Source: Dendrocalamus latiflorus
Taxonomy: Eukaryota; Streptophyta; Magnoliopsida; Poales; Poaceae
Reading direction: 5' to 3'
DNA length: 64,000 bases
Assembly: GCA_017311315.1 (NCBI GenBank)
Contig: CM029609.1
Span: 38,190,744-38,254,743 of the forward strand
A model generated the notes under the pieces. That model was not told where the DNA came from, did not search any database, and saw nothing but the letters and a program-made list of their open reading frames with translations. A program made the position numbers and the translations under genes. The first letter of the stretch is position 1. Each line of letters opens with the position of its first letter. Shown here piece by piece: positions 1-10,521 of the stretch.

Positions 1-510
1 GCGTCGCCGCCTCCCCCGAGCGCGTCGCCGCCTCCCCCGAGCCAGTCGCCGCCTCCCTCGAGCCCGTCGCCTCCCCGAGTCGCCTCCCCCGAGCGCGTCG
101 CCGCCTCCCTGAGTCGCCTCCCCCGAGCGCGTCGCCGCCTCCCCCGAGCCAGTCGCCGCCTCCCTCGAGCCCGTCGCCTCCCCGAGTCGCCTCCCCCGAG
201 CGCGTCGCCACCTCCCCGAGTCGCCTCCCCCGAGCGCGTCGCCACCTCCCTCGAGCCCGTCGCCGCCTCCCTCGAGCCCGTTGCCGCCTCCCCCGAGCCC
301 GTCGCCTCCCTTGAGCGCGGCACCGCCTCCTCGAGCCCGTCGCCGCCTCACCCGAGCCCGTCGCCGCCTCCCCGAGCGCGTCGCCGCCTCCCGCGAGCCT
401 GTCGCCTCCCCGAGCCCATTGCCTCCCCGAGCGCGTCACCGCCTCCTCGAGCCCGTCGCCGCCTCCCCCGAGCCCGTCGCCTCCCCGAGCCCTCGCCGGC
501 CACCTCCCCT
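1..510. repeat. GC-rich array of 18-21-bp units
   Basis: Units of the form CGTCGCCGCCTCCCCCGAGC repeat with small length changes. A longer block of about 105 bp is itself duplicated (about 14-118 and 119-215). The same material in reverse orientation lies at 55310-55610 in element C, so it is part of this CACTA family and not a host gene. The apparent proline/arginine-rich frame through it is a product of the repeat. Confidence 0.85.
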
Positions 511-519
511 GTGCAAGTT

Positions 520-690
520 TGTTAATCTTCCATATACTGAGATTGCCTGTGGGATTTACAGTTGCTCGATGATGATAAATTCATATACTTAGATTGCCTG
601 TGGGATTTACAGTTGCTCGATGATGATAAATTCATATACTGAGATTGGTTCATTTGGTCTTTGAGCTCTAATAGCTGTCGGTTCATGCAG
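520..690. repeat. partial copies of a 111-bp CACTA-internal repeat
   Basis: The segment from 'ttccatatactgagattgcctg' through 'gatgataaattcatatact' occurs about one and a half times. Its reverse complement forms a regular 111-bp tandem array at 54860-55250 in element C. It separates the GC-rich array from the ORF, as in C. From 690 to 795 I see only AT-rich sequence. Confidence 0.7.
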
Positions 691-795
691 TTTTCAGGTT
701 ATAGACTGAATTATTGGGCAAAGATATTAAATTGATCTGTTAGGATTTAATCTTGACAAGTTAAAAGACTGAATTATTGAGTAAAGATAACTTGT

Positions 796-2898
796 ATGGT
801 CTTGAATGATATGCTCTCCGCGGCCCTGGGAAACAAGGAGCACCCGGGCCGTACGAGAGGCCTTGGGCTTTACGTTCCTTGGAAACATGGTTTCCAAGAT
901 GACTCCGACATGTATCGGCGCAGGAAGAGAAACAAAGCCGAGCGTGACGCACGGCTACGAGAAGAGATCAAGGCATCTCTTAGAGAGGAGCTAATGTATG
1001 AGCTGGCTGGTGTAGTCAGAGATGAGGTGCGGAAACAGACAAAAAGTCAGCAGGCCGCCGCCACCGCTCCTGTGCTAGCTAGCCCGCACAACCGTCCGAG
1101 TAGTTGCGCATCCAATCCGACGCAAACCGATGCCAGATTTTCTGTGGACGACATCCTGGTAATAATTATTATCTCTCGAATGCTTGCTCTATTGATAGGC
1201 CTATTCGACTAGCTAATTCTGTATCGTTATGTAGGAGCCTACGAATTGCAGGCTCCAAGTGAGATATGCTTCCGTTGCCTTGCACGCTGCTTGGGCCCAG
1301 GCATATCCGTCTGGTATCGGGGCCATGCTGCACGGTCAAGCTTTAGCGCCAGGCTTCGCAAAAGTTAATGTGGATGGTGTGCATGTCAATTTTGAGGTCG
1401 TCCCGCTACCGAAGCCCCCCAACGACGAGATCGTGACTCTAGGGCAGGCCATTGGAACATTTATCCAGTGGCCCAAAAGCGACATCTCCCTGGAGGCTTC
1501 TTCACCGGTGGCAGGACCAGAAGGGCAGTGCGAACCAGAGCAACATGCACTGGTGCCATCTCCAAAAGGGCAGTGCGAAGTAGAGCTACCTGCACCGGTG
1601 CTATCTCCACGGGTGCTATTCTTGGCAAAGCAACTTGCACCGTCTGTACTATTACAGTCGACTACCACAAAGTCGACCTACAGTCGAGGCAGTGGCCATG
1701 GCAAATCAAAGATGAAGGATGATGACGATATCCCGTATCTGCCATTGGCCCGCAAATTCGTGCTAGGCGAGCTGATGATATTCCCGGAAGAGCACCTCTT
1801 AAAATTAGGACTTGGTTGCCAAAGATTCCACGCTTGGTATATGGAACAGTCCAATAGGCCAGAGGCAGAACGACGCTCAGGTATCACTGTCAAATTTAAG
1901 CCGGAACATTTCGTGCACGAAGCTCACGAATGTGTCTTCGCGGTGACCTTTGACGATATATTTGAACTTTTCATGCTCAACGCTCTCGACGCCTCACTCA
2001 TTCGATGCTGGACGCTGTAAGTCTGTACAATCACAGTTTCTGTTCACGTAATACCGATATATGTCACAATTTGTTGCTTTTCTGTGTATATATATAGATT
2101 CATGCTGACCGAAGCTAGATCATCGAAATCACCAATTGGTTTCTTGGACCCACGCTTGGTCGCCATTGATACCATCAACGAGGATGCATCCTTCGTCGAG
2201 AACTATATTACACAAGCACTGCTGGCTCACCAAGATAAGGAATTTGTTCTTATGACATAAAATGAGCACTTCCATTGGATTTTAATTGTAATTATACCAA
2301 AATGGGACAAGGCTATATACCTTGATTCTCTAAGTAAGAACAAATCCAAGTACACAGCTATCGCCCAAATACTCGATAGGTAAGTACATTGTACATTGTA
2401 CTCTTTCTTTCCTTCCGAATGACTAATCTAACTTTTTCGAATAACGAAGGTCGTTCGTCACATACGTTGAACAAACACGTGGCTCGATGACAGGGGCCAA
2501 GCCCTTGAAACATACTCGTAATTTTTGGGTATTCGCTAGCTACACATTAATTAATCTATACAACACTTAGTAGTAATGCCTCTTGATTTAACACATTCTA
2601 TTTTTTGCAGTGCCACCAGCAGCAGGGCAACACGTGTGGATACTACGTGTGCCACCATATGAGACTACTCCTCGATTCCACCAAGATCACCAATTCTAAG
2701 GTTTGTCAATCTTCCCACATTTATTTCATACATGTCAGGTTTTATATGTACGCGCGTTGATATTCCTATCGACAGGCTGCACCCATCTCTGCATCTGCAT
2801 TGACACAGCCGGACTTTGCAAAAATTCGAGGAGAGTTAGTTTGGTTTTTGTGGACTAAAGTCATAAGATCAGATGGAGAGTTCCACTGCGCAGAATGA
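796..2898 (+). pseudogene. CACTA-encoded DUF8039-like / Ulp1 (C48) protease gene, broken
   Basis: Exons inferred from reading frame, splice sites and comparison with element C are 796-1158, 1235-2016, 2098-2379, 2450-2528, 2611-2700 and 2776-2898, and all phases agree. Exon 1 gives a basic, Arg/Lys-rich stretch. Exon 2 has a DUF8039-like part (GQALAPGFAKVNVDGVHVNF) followed by a Pro-rich linker. Exons 3-6 are a Ulp1-type cysteine peptidase: His in HFHWILIVI, Asp in IYLDSL, and Gln/Cys in QQQGNTCGYYVC. In CACTA elements such ORFs accompany the transposase; their role is unknown. A TAA at 2258-2260, just before the catalytic His, stops the frame. The equivalent of C's transposase_24-like exon is absent upstream, so the start at 796 is only the first in-frame ATG and not a proven start. 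Confidence 0.75.
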
Positions 2899-3214
2899 TT
2901 TTTTATTGTAATTCTAAGTGCAAATGCAGTGTAGATCTTTTGTAATTGTGTATTTGTTAATGGATATTTTATTTCAATTCAATTAATTGATTTGCGAAAT
3001 GGATGCTTTATGTTTGTGAAATGAAGTGCGTTGTCAATTGGATGTTTTATGACTGTGAAATGAATTGAGATGTGAAATGTATCTAAAATGAAATGAGATG
3101 TGTGAATTGTATATGTTTTATGTCTGTGATTATCTGCTTGTTTCAGAGGGCATGGCTAGCATTTCCTGAGGCTAGCCAAAAAACAGAAATATATTTAGGG
3201 GTTGAAGGGAATAT

Positions 3215-3545
3215 CACAGACGGTTTTTGAGTAAAAACCGTCTGTGATAGCTGATAATCACAGATGGTTTTTAGTTAAAAACCGTCTGTGATTATAGCTA
3301 TCACAGACGGTTTTTACTCAAAAACCGTCTATGATGATCAGTATCACAGACGGTTTTTAACTAAAAACCGTCTGTGATTATCAGTATCATATACGGTTTT
3401 TACTCAAAAACCGTCTGTGATAGCTGATAATCACAGATGGTTCAAAAACCGTCTGTGATGACCTTCAATTATCACTGACCTATAAATACAGACGGTTCAC
3501 AAAACCGTCTGTGATGACGTTTTCGAACCGTCTGTGATGACCTTT
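3215..3545. repeat. CACTA 3' subterminal palindromic repeats (element A)
   Basis: About nine copies of ACAGACGGTTTTT and its inverse AAAAACCGTCTGTGAT alternate, so neighbouring copies form hairpins with 4-8-bp loops. In the En/Spm family such subterminal repeats are bound by the element's own accessory protein (TNPA type). I infer the same role here. Confidence 0.85.
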
Positions 3546-3557
3546 TCTGTAGTAGTG

Positions 3558-4022
3558 AGTATGGCTACCATAATTTGTTATTGCTTGTACTGTAGTAGTA
3601 CCTCCCATGCAAAATGTAGAGCATATTTTCACTAAGCACAAAATTAATAAAGTGATAAAGACTTACAATGATGCAAGATAAAACGGCCAGAGCATATTTT
3701 TACTATGCTTCTCATTATTACCTTGTAAACGTAGCATATTTTATGTGGGTAGTTGTGAATAAATGCACTACAGAGAGTAAAAAAAAGTAGTGGCAGAATA
3801 GATTTTCCGTGATGTGTACTATAGCTTACATTGGCTAATAGAAAGATGATGCTTATGGTTTTAGCCTAATCAACTTGTGATGTTTAGCATTAAGAATACT
3901 ATTATTACTTAGAAGGCAATATTATTACTTAGAAGGCAATCGTGATCACATTTGGGCACCAAACCAACACAAAAAATTCCAAAAAAAAATTAATGAAGTA
4001 CTCGGCAGAGTTAGTATCTTTT
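3558..4022. other. AT-rich spacer, no gene seen
   Basis: Lies between CACTA element A and the target duplication of the next retrotransposon. The only structure seen is a 20-bp tandem duplication (attattacttagaaggcaat twice, about 3902-3941). No open frame of note. Confidence 0.6.
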
Positions 4023-4027
4023 AAAAT

Positions 4028-6180
4028 CGTTGTCGATACAAAATTGGACAGTAAACTTGTAGACATTCTCGATCAGATTCACGACCACCGAGGATGCAAA
4101 AAGGGATTCAACGAGAATCACACACAAGCTGTTGTTTTCCAGAGGTATTTCGATAATTTCCCAATTAAAAAAGAAGGAGGTGGGCCCACTTGTCAATGAG
4201 CTGGGTGCAAGAGATAAGGGGAGGAGACGAAGTCTTCTCCCGTGCACGTGCGTGGGCGCTCGCGTGTGGCTCGAAGCGGCTTTGTCCGCTTCGCCCTTGG
4301 GCGGCCAAATCTTGCGGCGGTGGCAGCGGCGATGGAGGCGTCACTAGCGCGGGCACTTCGGTGCTAGCCGTGACTGCAGCCCGCTGGTTTCCACCCCGCT
4401 TCCCTTTATATGGCGCCTCCTCTTCTCTGTTTGCTGCACTAGAAAACTGTGAGTTCTCATTCCCCTCCGATCTCAAATATCTCTTTGTGGTTCTTTGATC
4501 TTGAGTCTTGGGAGCACTAGCCGGATTCCTTCCTATCTCCATCGGCTGAGGAGCACAAATCACCGATCTAGGGTTTTCCCTGTGTGGTTTTCTTGAGCCT
4601 TTTCTTGGATCTGGCAAGAGGAAAGGTGTGGGGTTTACCTCTAGAGGTTGATTTGGCTCGGACTTGTGCTGAGTTTTGAGAGAGATTTGTGACTTGTTCT
4701 TTGTGTTCATGAGCGTTCTCGGTCGGAGCTCTCGCCAGTCTTGTGTAGCGTCCACCTGACCCTCGGCATCTACCTTGGTTCTATCCAGGCAGAAGTGTGG
4801 CATTGTATCTCTGATTGCCTTCATCTCCTTGCTTGGCACAGTGGGGTGCTTCGTTTCCTGGGACAGCGCTGCGAGCGTGCCTTGCCTCTTTTCATTTCTT
4901 CACGATGATTTTGAGTATAACTGTTGCTGTGAGTATACTGGTTGTTGATTCTTTGCAATTTCATGATCTACTTCACATGTCAGTGAGTCTCATTAGCGGG
5001 AAATTTGTAAAGAAATTGATGTGGGATGATTGCTCTGTGATGAAATGACATAATACTGAGATTATATATGAATATGATGGTAGATTGGTCTTGAGCTTTC
5101 AGTTAACCTGTTCTTTTACTTCCACTGATCATTGCAATTGTTGTTCTTTTCTTGCTAATCTCTGTGTTAGATATATGCAGTGGTCAATTTTGGTCTTTTT
5201 TGACCTTTGTCGAACCCTGTTATCCTGCTGAATCAATAGAATTCTCATTGAGTGATTAGTAGATTGATTTTGGGATTCATCTGCACTGTCCAGCAAGTCA
5301 TTTTCATGACCTATCAGTCTTTGTTAATAGAAAGGTTTAATTTGAGCTCAAGATCTAATATATAACTTTCATATATAATGAAGATTAGATTTTGTCATAG
5401 CGGAGATGGCCAAGATTGAATCTTGTGCAACTAGCCTTCTGAGAGCAACTAATAAAGTACAATTTGTTGATAACATGCTAAATTTATTCATATATGTTAT
5501 GCTCTTGTTGAGATTAGTATTTCAATGCAATTGTTTACATATGGTTATGCTAATCTTGCACTTTCTCATGGCATTTATGTTGGGCATATGTTTCTATTTC
5601 AATGACTTAAAAGTTCATATGTTTATATGATGATTAAGTCATTTCTATGCCATTTTTGTCATGCTTGTGTATTTATATTTTATGCTGGAATTAAAAATGA
5701 ATATTTGCTGATTCTGCACTATTTACAACACAAGCGACCGTACGAATGTATTGTATATGTGGGGGGGTGTGTGTTACAAGTGGCCTCCCACTCCCCATTT
5801 ATAAGATATCCTATTTATAGTGGAGGGAGGAAAATGCTTGAAGTTATATTTTTGCCCTCGGATCTTAGCTCGCACTGAGAGGTACTTTTATCCATTGTGC
5901 CAAGTGGGTCCTGCCACGTCCGATATTCGTGATATCATCGAGGCTGGACCCCGGACCTAGTTCAGGGCTGGTCCGAGGACATTGTACAAGGTGCTCATCG
6001 GACTTCATCTGGGTTGGTCCATGAACCCTATCCAGGGTTAAACGTTGGACCTCATCTGGGGTTGGTCCATGGACCTCATTCGGCTTGATTATGGACCCCA
6101 TCTAGGGTGGATCCCCTGATGTGTGATGCCATGCTGAAGTTATCATCGGCTCAGAGTAGCACAAAGACCCTTCCCCTATA
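4028..6180 (-). repeat. left LTR of the LARD (its 3' LTR), split by a solo LTR
   Basis: 4028-4129 and 5736-6180 together match the right LTR (16328-16831), including the shared stretches 'gacagtaaacttgt' and 'tttttgccctcggatctta'. The first base is C instead of the expected T, and the end is ATA instead of ACA. The interruption is the element at 4130-5730. Confidence 0.85.
4130..5730 (+). mobile_element. solo LTR, 1601 bp, nested in the LARD LTR
   Basis: Begins TGTTGT and ends ACAACA, a perfect 6-bp terminal inverted repeat of LTR type, and is flanked by the direct repeat CAAGC (4125-4129 and 5731-5735). Removing it restores continuity with the intact LTR at 16328. The left part is GC-rich. 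It is followed by a TATA-like stretch in 'cctttatatggc' (about 4402-4412) and then a T-rich leader, as expected for an LTR promoter. No primer site or polypurine tract and no second copy are present, so it is a solo LTR. Its family is not recognised. The open frames inside (for example 4165-4839 minus) do not look like known proteins. Confidence 0.85.
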
Positions 6181-8235
6181 GTAGCCCCTCATCGATCCAG
6201 GTGGTCATCAATAGCCCACCTAGGATATCGCACGGACTTGTAAAATGGGTTGGCACGCGACCTCAGGTCGACGATTCTTCTGGTACGTGGAGTAGATCCC
6301 GCATCAAACCAACCCTTTTTTGACCAGGGAATGGGAGAATTCCCACTATCGCTGGTAGGCCAGCCAGGCCGTGAGTGCGGTGGGAATGGGCTTCCCAAAA
6401 AGCGATCCCCGGCCCGGGTCAGCATAGAATGGAAGGGACGACCCTAATGTTGTGTTGGTTGGGTTGCGGGCAGCGGCATACTCTAACAACATGTTAATTT
6501 ACCTCAGCCCTCGTGTGAATTCTAGGCAACAAGCTGTGCATGCACTCCTGAGGTGGGTTCCCTTGGTGGTCACCAAAGGGCCGATTTTATGTCATATCGA
6601 GGGGTTCACCGTCGAACAAAAGGATGTGGGGTCATGGACAACTATGGAGTCAAGCATCTACCACCGAGATGTCAAAGTTATATGAAGGCACGGAGCTAGG
6701 ACCTAGCCCAAAGAAGTGCCTCATGGAGTGAGTTCTTGACTCATGGCCTTCGAGAGGTGAAGATACGCATAGGAGTGCCAAACTTGACTCACGTAGGTGT
6801 GGTCGAGGCTTAGCCATTAAAGAACGACAAAACCCTGAGGCATAAAAGGTTGACTCACTTGAACGTGCAGAAATGAGTGTGCCTGACTTATTAGTCCAAG
6901 ACGAGCTGAGCTCTTAGCGTGTGTGAGGTCGACTGAGGCATACGCATCCCTATGCACGAGCTCGATTGATGACGTTGAGTTGGATGACATATCGAGATTT
7001 GACCAATCGATGCACACCAAAACACCGAGATGTTCAAGGTCAGTGTGTGTACCCAGGACTAGCCTAATGAGGCTTGACCCTCATGGTGAGGTGATATGCG
7101 CTAAGATGTTGACTGCTTAACTTGTCTAGGCACGGCATTAGCAGCTAGGAGGCATGCCATGTGCTTGGCTTATGGAGGCGTAGCCTATGAAGCAATGATT
7201 TCCCGATGCGAAGCTATGTTTTGTCGATGGATTGCCCTCGAGATTGACCACACCGCGTCGAGGTGACATGTTGGCACTTGTTGAGGTGAAGCGATCAATC
7301 CAACGAGCGTGCATAATTGAGGAGACGCTAATAGATCGAGCTAAGCTTGGTTTGGGGAATACCATGTATGTCAAGTCATATCATATGGTGGCAAATCCAT
7401 TGAGTATTGCCCCTTGCTAAGCGAACTAATCTTGATGGCTAGAGGAGTGTGCTGGGGCATGACGTACTAGAGACTGATGAGTTGCTTGTGAGGTGAGGAT
7501 GCATGCACCAATGTTCCTATTAACTGACTCCTAGAGGAGTCGCCTGTGGTGCGAGTTGGTGTGCACCGATGTGCTGGATACTCAACTCACATGAGGCATG
7601 ACCTTGCAAGGAGATATCGACTCACCGAGGAATGGCCTTTGAGGTGAGGAGATTTGCACTTGAACATAAGGTGGTCGACTCATCAAGGCATTGACTGCGA
7701 GGCAAGGAGTACTCAATAAATTGGGGGTGGCCTTTGAAGGAAGCAGATGATTTGGTTATCATTTGGTTATTTGTAGAGCTAGGGAGATCCCCTAGTGGAG
7801 GAGACGCAATCGAGGCAAAGAGAAGCTTGGCTGAGGCAAAGCCATCAAGATTGATCAAACCACGTTGAGGTCAAGCCATCGCTCTCAAGACACTCAAAAA
7901 GCTTCATCGACGTGCTGGAAGGGCAAAGGTAGTGGGCATAGTGAACCACCTTCTCGGGAGTGACACAGACCTTATCTTTGGTGCAATGTGGACTAGGTCT
8001 GGGGGCAGTTCCCTAGAGGATAGGGAAGGCAATGATAACATGACTAGGTCTATTATCCCTAGCATAGACTCACACCCAATGCATAGTAGGGTTGAAGTGG
8101 AGATGGCCCTTAAGACTATCGTGAGTGGATTCTGCCGAGTCAAGCCCAAATAGTAGTGGTGGCGGTGGAGTCAGTCTAAGCTGGGATGGTGGCACACGAT
8201 GGATGTCAAGCCTAGATGATGGTGCATGATGCCAT

Positions 8236-8870
8236 CGAAAAAACATAGTGCTCAAGATAAGGCTCACGAGTGCTTCCAAAAAACATAGCATTTGAGACGA
8301 GGCTCGCGAGCACTTCACAGATGGGGTTTTGCCAAAATGTCACCATCTCCCATCCAAAAAGCTTGACACTAGACACAAGGCTGACGAGTACTTCACAGTT
8401 GGGGCAAGGTCAGAACACCATGGTCTCCCATCCAAAAAACTTGGCGCTCGAGACAAGTCTTGAGAGCACTTCGCGGTTGAGGAGAGGCCAAAACTTTGTC
8501 ATCTCCCATCCAAAAAAATTGGCGCTCAAGACAAGGCTCGAGAGTGCTTCATGGTTGGGGAGAGGCCAAAACTTTGCCATCTCCCATCCAAAAAACTTGG
8601 TGCTCGAGACAAGGCTCATAAGTGCTTTGTGGTTAGGGAGAGGCCTAAACTTCGCCTTCTCCCATCCAAAAAACATGGTGCTAGAGATAGGGCTTGTGAG
8701 CACTTCGTGGATGGGGTGAAGTCAAAATGGCACCATCTTCCATAAAAAAACTTGGTGATCGAGACAAGGCCTGCAAGCACTTCACAAATAGGGTGAGGCC
8801 AGAATACCACTATCTCCCATCACACAAACTTGGCGCTCAAGACAAGGCTCACGAGTGCTTGTGTGTTCCT
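8236..8870. repeat. 78-bp tandem array, about 8 copies
   Basis: The words 'ctcccatccaaaaaacttgg' and 'acaaggctc..gagtgcttc' recur every 78 bp (for example near 8310, 8388, 8466, 8544, 8622, 8700, 8777). Because 78 is a multiple of three, the frame stays open on both strands, giving repetitive 26-residue units. I do not regard these as a real protein. Confidence 0.85.
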
Positions 8871-8929
8871 GCTTGACTTTGGAAGGTGAGGAGAAGTCCA
8901 TAATAGGTTAAGTCCACTCGGCCCAAGAG

Positions 8930-9130
8930 GTATCCATTCACGTATCCCTAGAGGGTGAGTATTCATTCACTCGACCCTGGAGGGTATCCATTCACTCCAC
9001 CCCAGAGGGTGAGTATCCATTCACTCCACCCCAAAGGGTGAGTACCCATCCACTTGGCCTTGGAGGGTGAGTATCTGTCCACTCGCCATCAAAGGGTGAG
9101 TATCTATTCATTCGACCCTAGAGGATGATG
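8930..9130. repeat. 29-bp tandem array, about 6 copies
   Basis: Units of the type gagggtgagtatccattcac followed by tc(c/g)acccc(a/g) repeat every 29 bp, one copy being shortened. Part of the LARD interior. Confidence 0.8.
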
Positions 9131-9169
9131 TCGTGGACACTCAACCCTGGACAATGTGCTCACATAGAA

Positions 9170-10521
9170 AGGGGTGCTTCGCCGACCAAGGTACTGCCTT
9201 CAGGTGGGATGGCATGGGTCGAAGTGCAAAACTTGATGTGCCAAGGTGAATCTGTCAAGCTAGGAGGAGCACATAGTTGAGGAGACACCATCAATACCAA
9301 GTCGAACCATGCCGAAGCCAAGCCATCAAGACCAGGTCAAACCATGCCGAAGCCAAGCCATTGAGGTGTGTTGGGATTTGCTGAGGTGAATCCATTGAGC
9401 TAGGGGGAGCCCTTGGTCGAGGAGACACCATCGAGTTGAGGCGAAGTTCAGTTGAAGCAAAGCCATTGATGTTGAGTTGAACCACACTGAGGCAAAGCCA
9501 TTGATATGTGCTGAGAGTTGTTGAGCTGAATCCATCGAGCTAGGGGAAGCCCCTAGTCACGGACACATCATCGATGTGAAGCAAGGTTTGGCTGAGGTAA
9601 AACCATCGAGGCTGACTTGAACCACACCAAGGCCAAGCCAACGATACGTGTTGTGGCTCACTGAGCTAAATTCATCGAGCTAGGAAGAGCCCTTGGTCAA
9701 GGAGATGCCATCGTGTGAAGCAAAATTCAGTAAAGGCAAAGTCATCGAGGCTAAGTTGAACCACACTGAGGTAAACCATTGAGGTGTGTTGGGGGTTGCC
9801 GAGGTAAATCCATAGAGCTAGAAGAAGCCCCTAGCATTGAGAAGAAGTGAGGTTCAGCCAAGGCAAAAGCAGTCAAGGCCGACTTGAACCATGCCAAGGC
9901 TAAGACATTAAGGCATGTTGAAGCTCACAAGGTAAATCCGCCAAGCTTGGGGGAGCCCCTGGTCAAGGAGATACCATCGAGATGAAGTGAAGTTTAACTG
10001 AGATAAAGCTATCAAGGCCAACTTAAACCACATCGAGGCCAAGCCATTGAGGCATGTTGGGGCTCACCGAGGTGAATCTATCGAGTTAGGGGGAGCCCCT
10101 GGTTGAGGAGACACCATCAAGGCAAAGCAAAATTCAACCGAGGCAAAACCATCGAGGTTGAGTTGAACCACACTAAGGCAAAGCCATCGAGGCATGTTGG
10201 GGGTTAATAAGATAAATCCATCAAGCTAGGGGGAGACCCTAGTCAAGTAGATGCCATCGAGACGAAGCGAGGTTCGGTTGGGGCAGAGATATCAAGGCCA
10301 ACTTTAACCATGCCAAGGCCAAGCCATCGAGGTATGTTTGAGCTTGCTGAGGTGAATCCATCGAGCTAGGAGAGCCCCTGGTCGAGGAGACGCTATCTAG
10401 GCGAAATGAAGTTTGGCCGAGGCAAAGTCATCGAGGCTAAGTTGAACCACGCCGAGGCAAAGCTATTGAGGTGTGTTGCGGGTTGCCAGGGTGAATCCAT
10501 CAAACTAAGGGAGCCCGTAGT
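9170..10521. repeat. about 140-bp tandem array, block 1 (about 10 copies)
   Basis: The landmark 'gagctagggggagcccc' recurs with spacing of about 128-142 bp (near 9258, 9397, 9537, 9678, 9814, 9942, 10083, 10224, 10366, 10501). Copies differ by many substitutions, so the array is old. It continues after the solo LTR. Confidence 0.85.

Larger units (their letters stand above)
1..3557 (+). mobile_element. CACTA element A, 3' part (left end outside window)
   Basis: The right end is CTGTAGTAGTG at 3547-3557. This is the inverse of the CACTACTACAG terminus of the elements starting at 38847 and 50744. Just inside lie palindromic subterminal repeats (3215-3545). Upstream is a Ulp1-type ORF that matches the second gene of element C exon by exon, then a 111-bp-type repeat and a GC-rich array that also have counterparts in C. 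The order agrees with plus orientation, with 3557 as the 3' end. The 3-bp target copy on this side would be AGT (3558-3560); the other copy lies outside the window. Compared with C, the TNP2 gene is not in the visible part and the transposase_24-like exon is missing. Confidence 0.85.

Noticed and set aside
281..592. Proline/arginine-rich open frame (103 residues)
   Set aside because: Produced by the GC-rich tandem array; no domain and no gene context.
4165..4839. 224-residue minus-strand open frame
   Set aside because: Lies antisense in the solo LTR, low complexity, no recognised domain, no promoter in that direction.
8270..8719. 149-residue open frame with repeating units
   Set aside because: Follows from a 78-bp repeat (a multiple of three); also open on the other strand.
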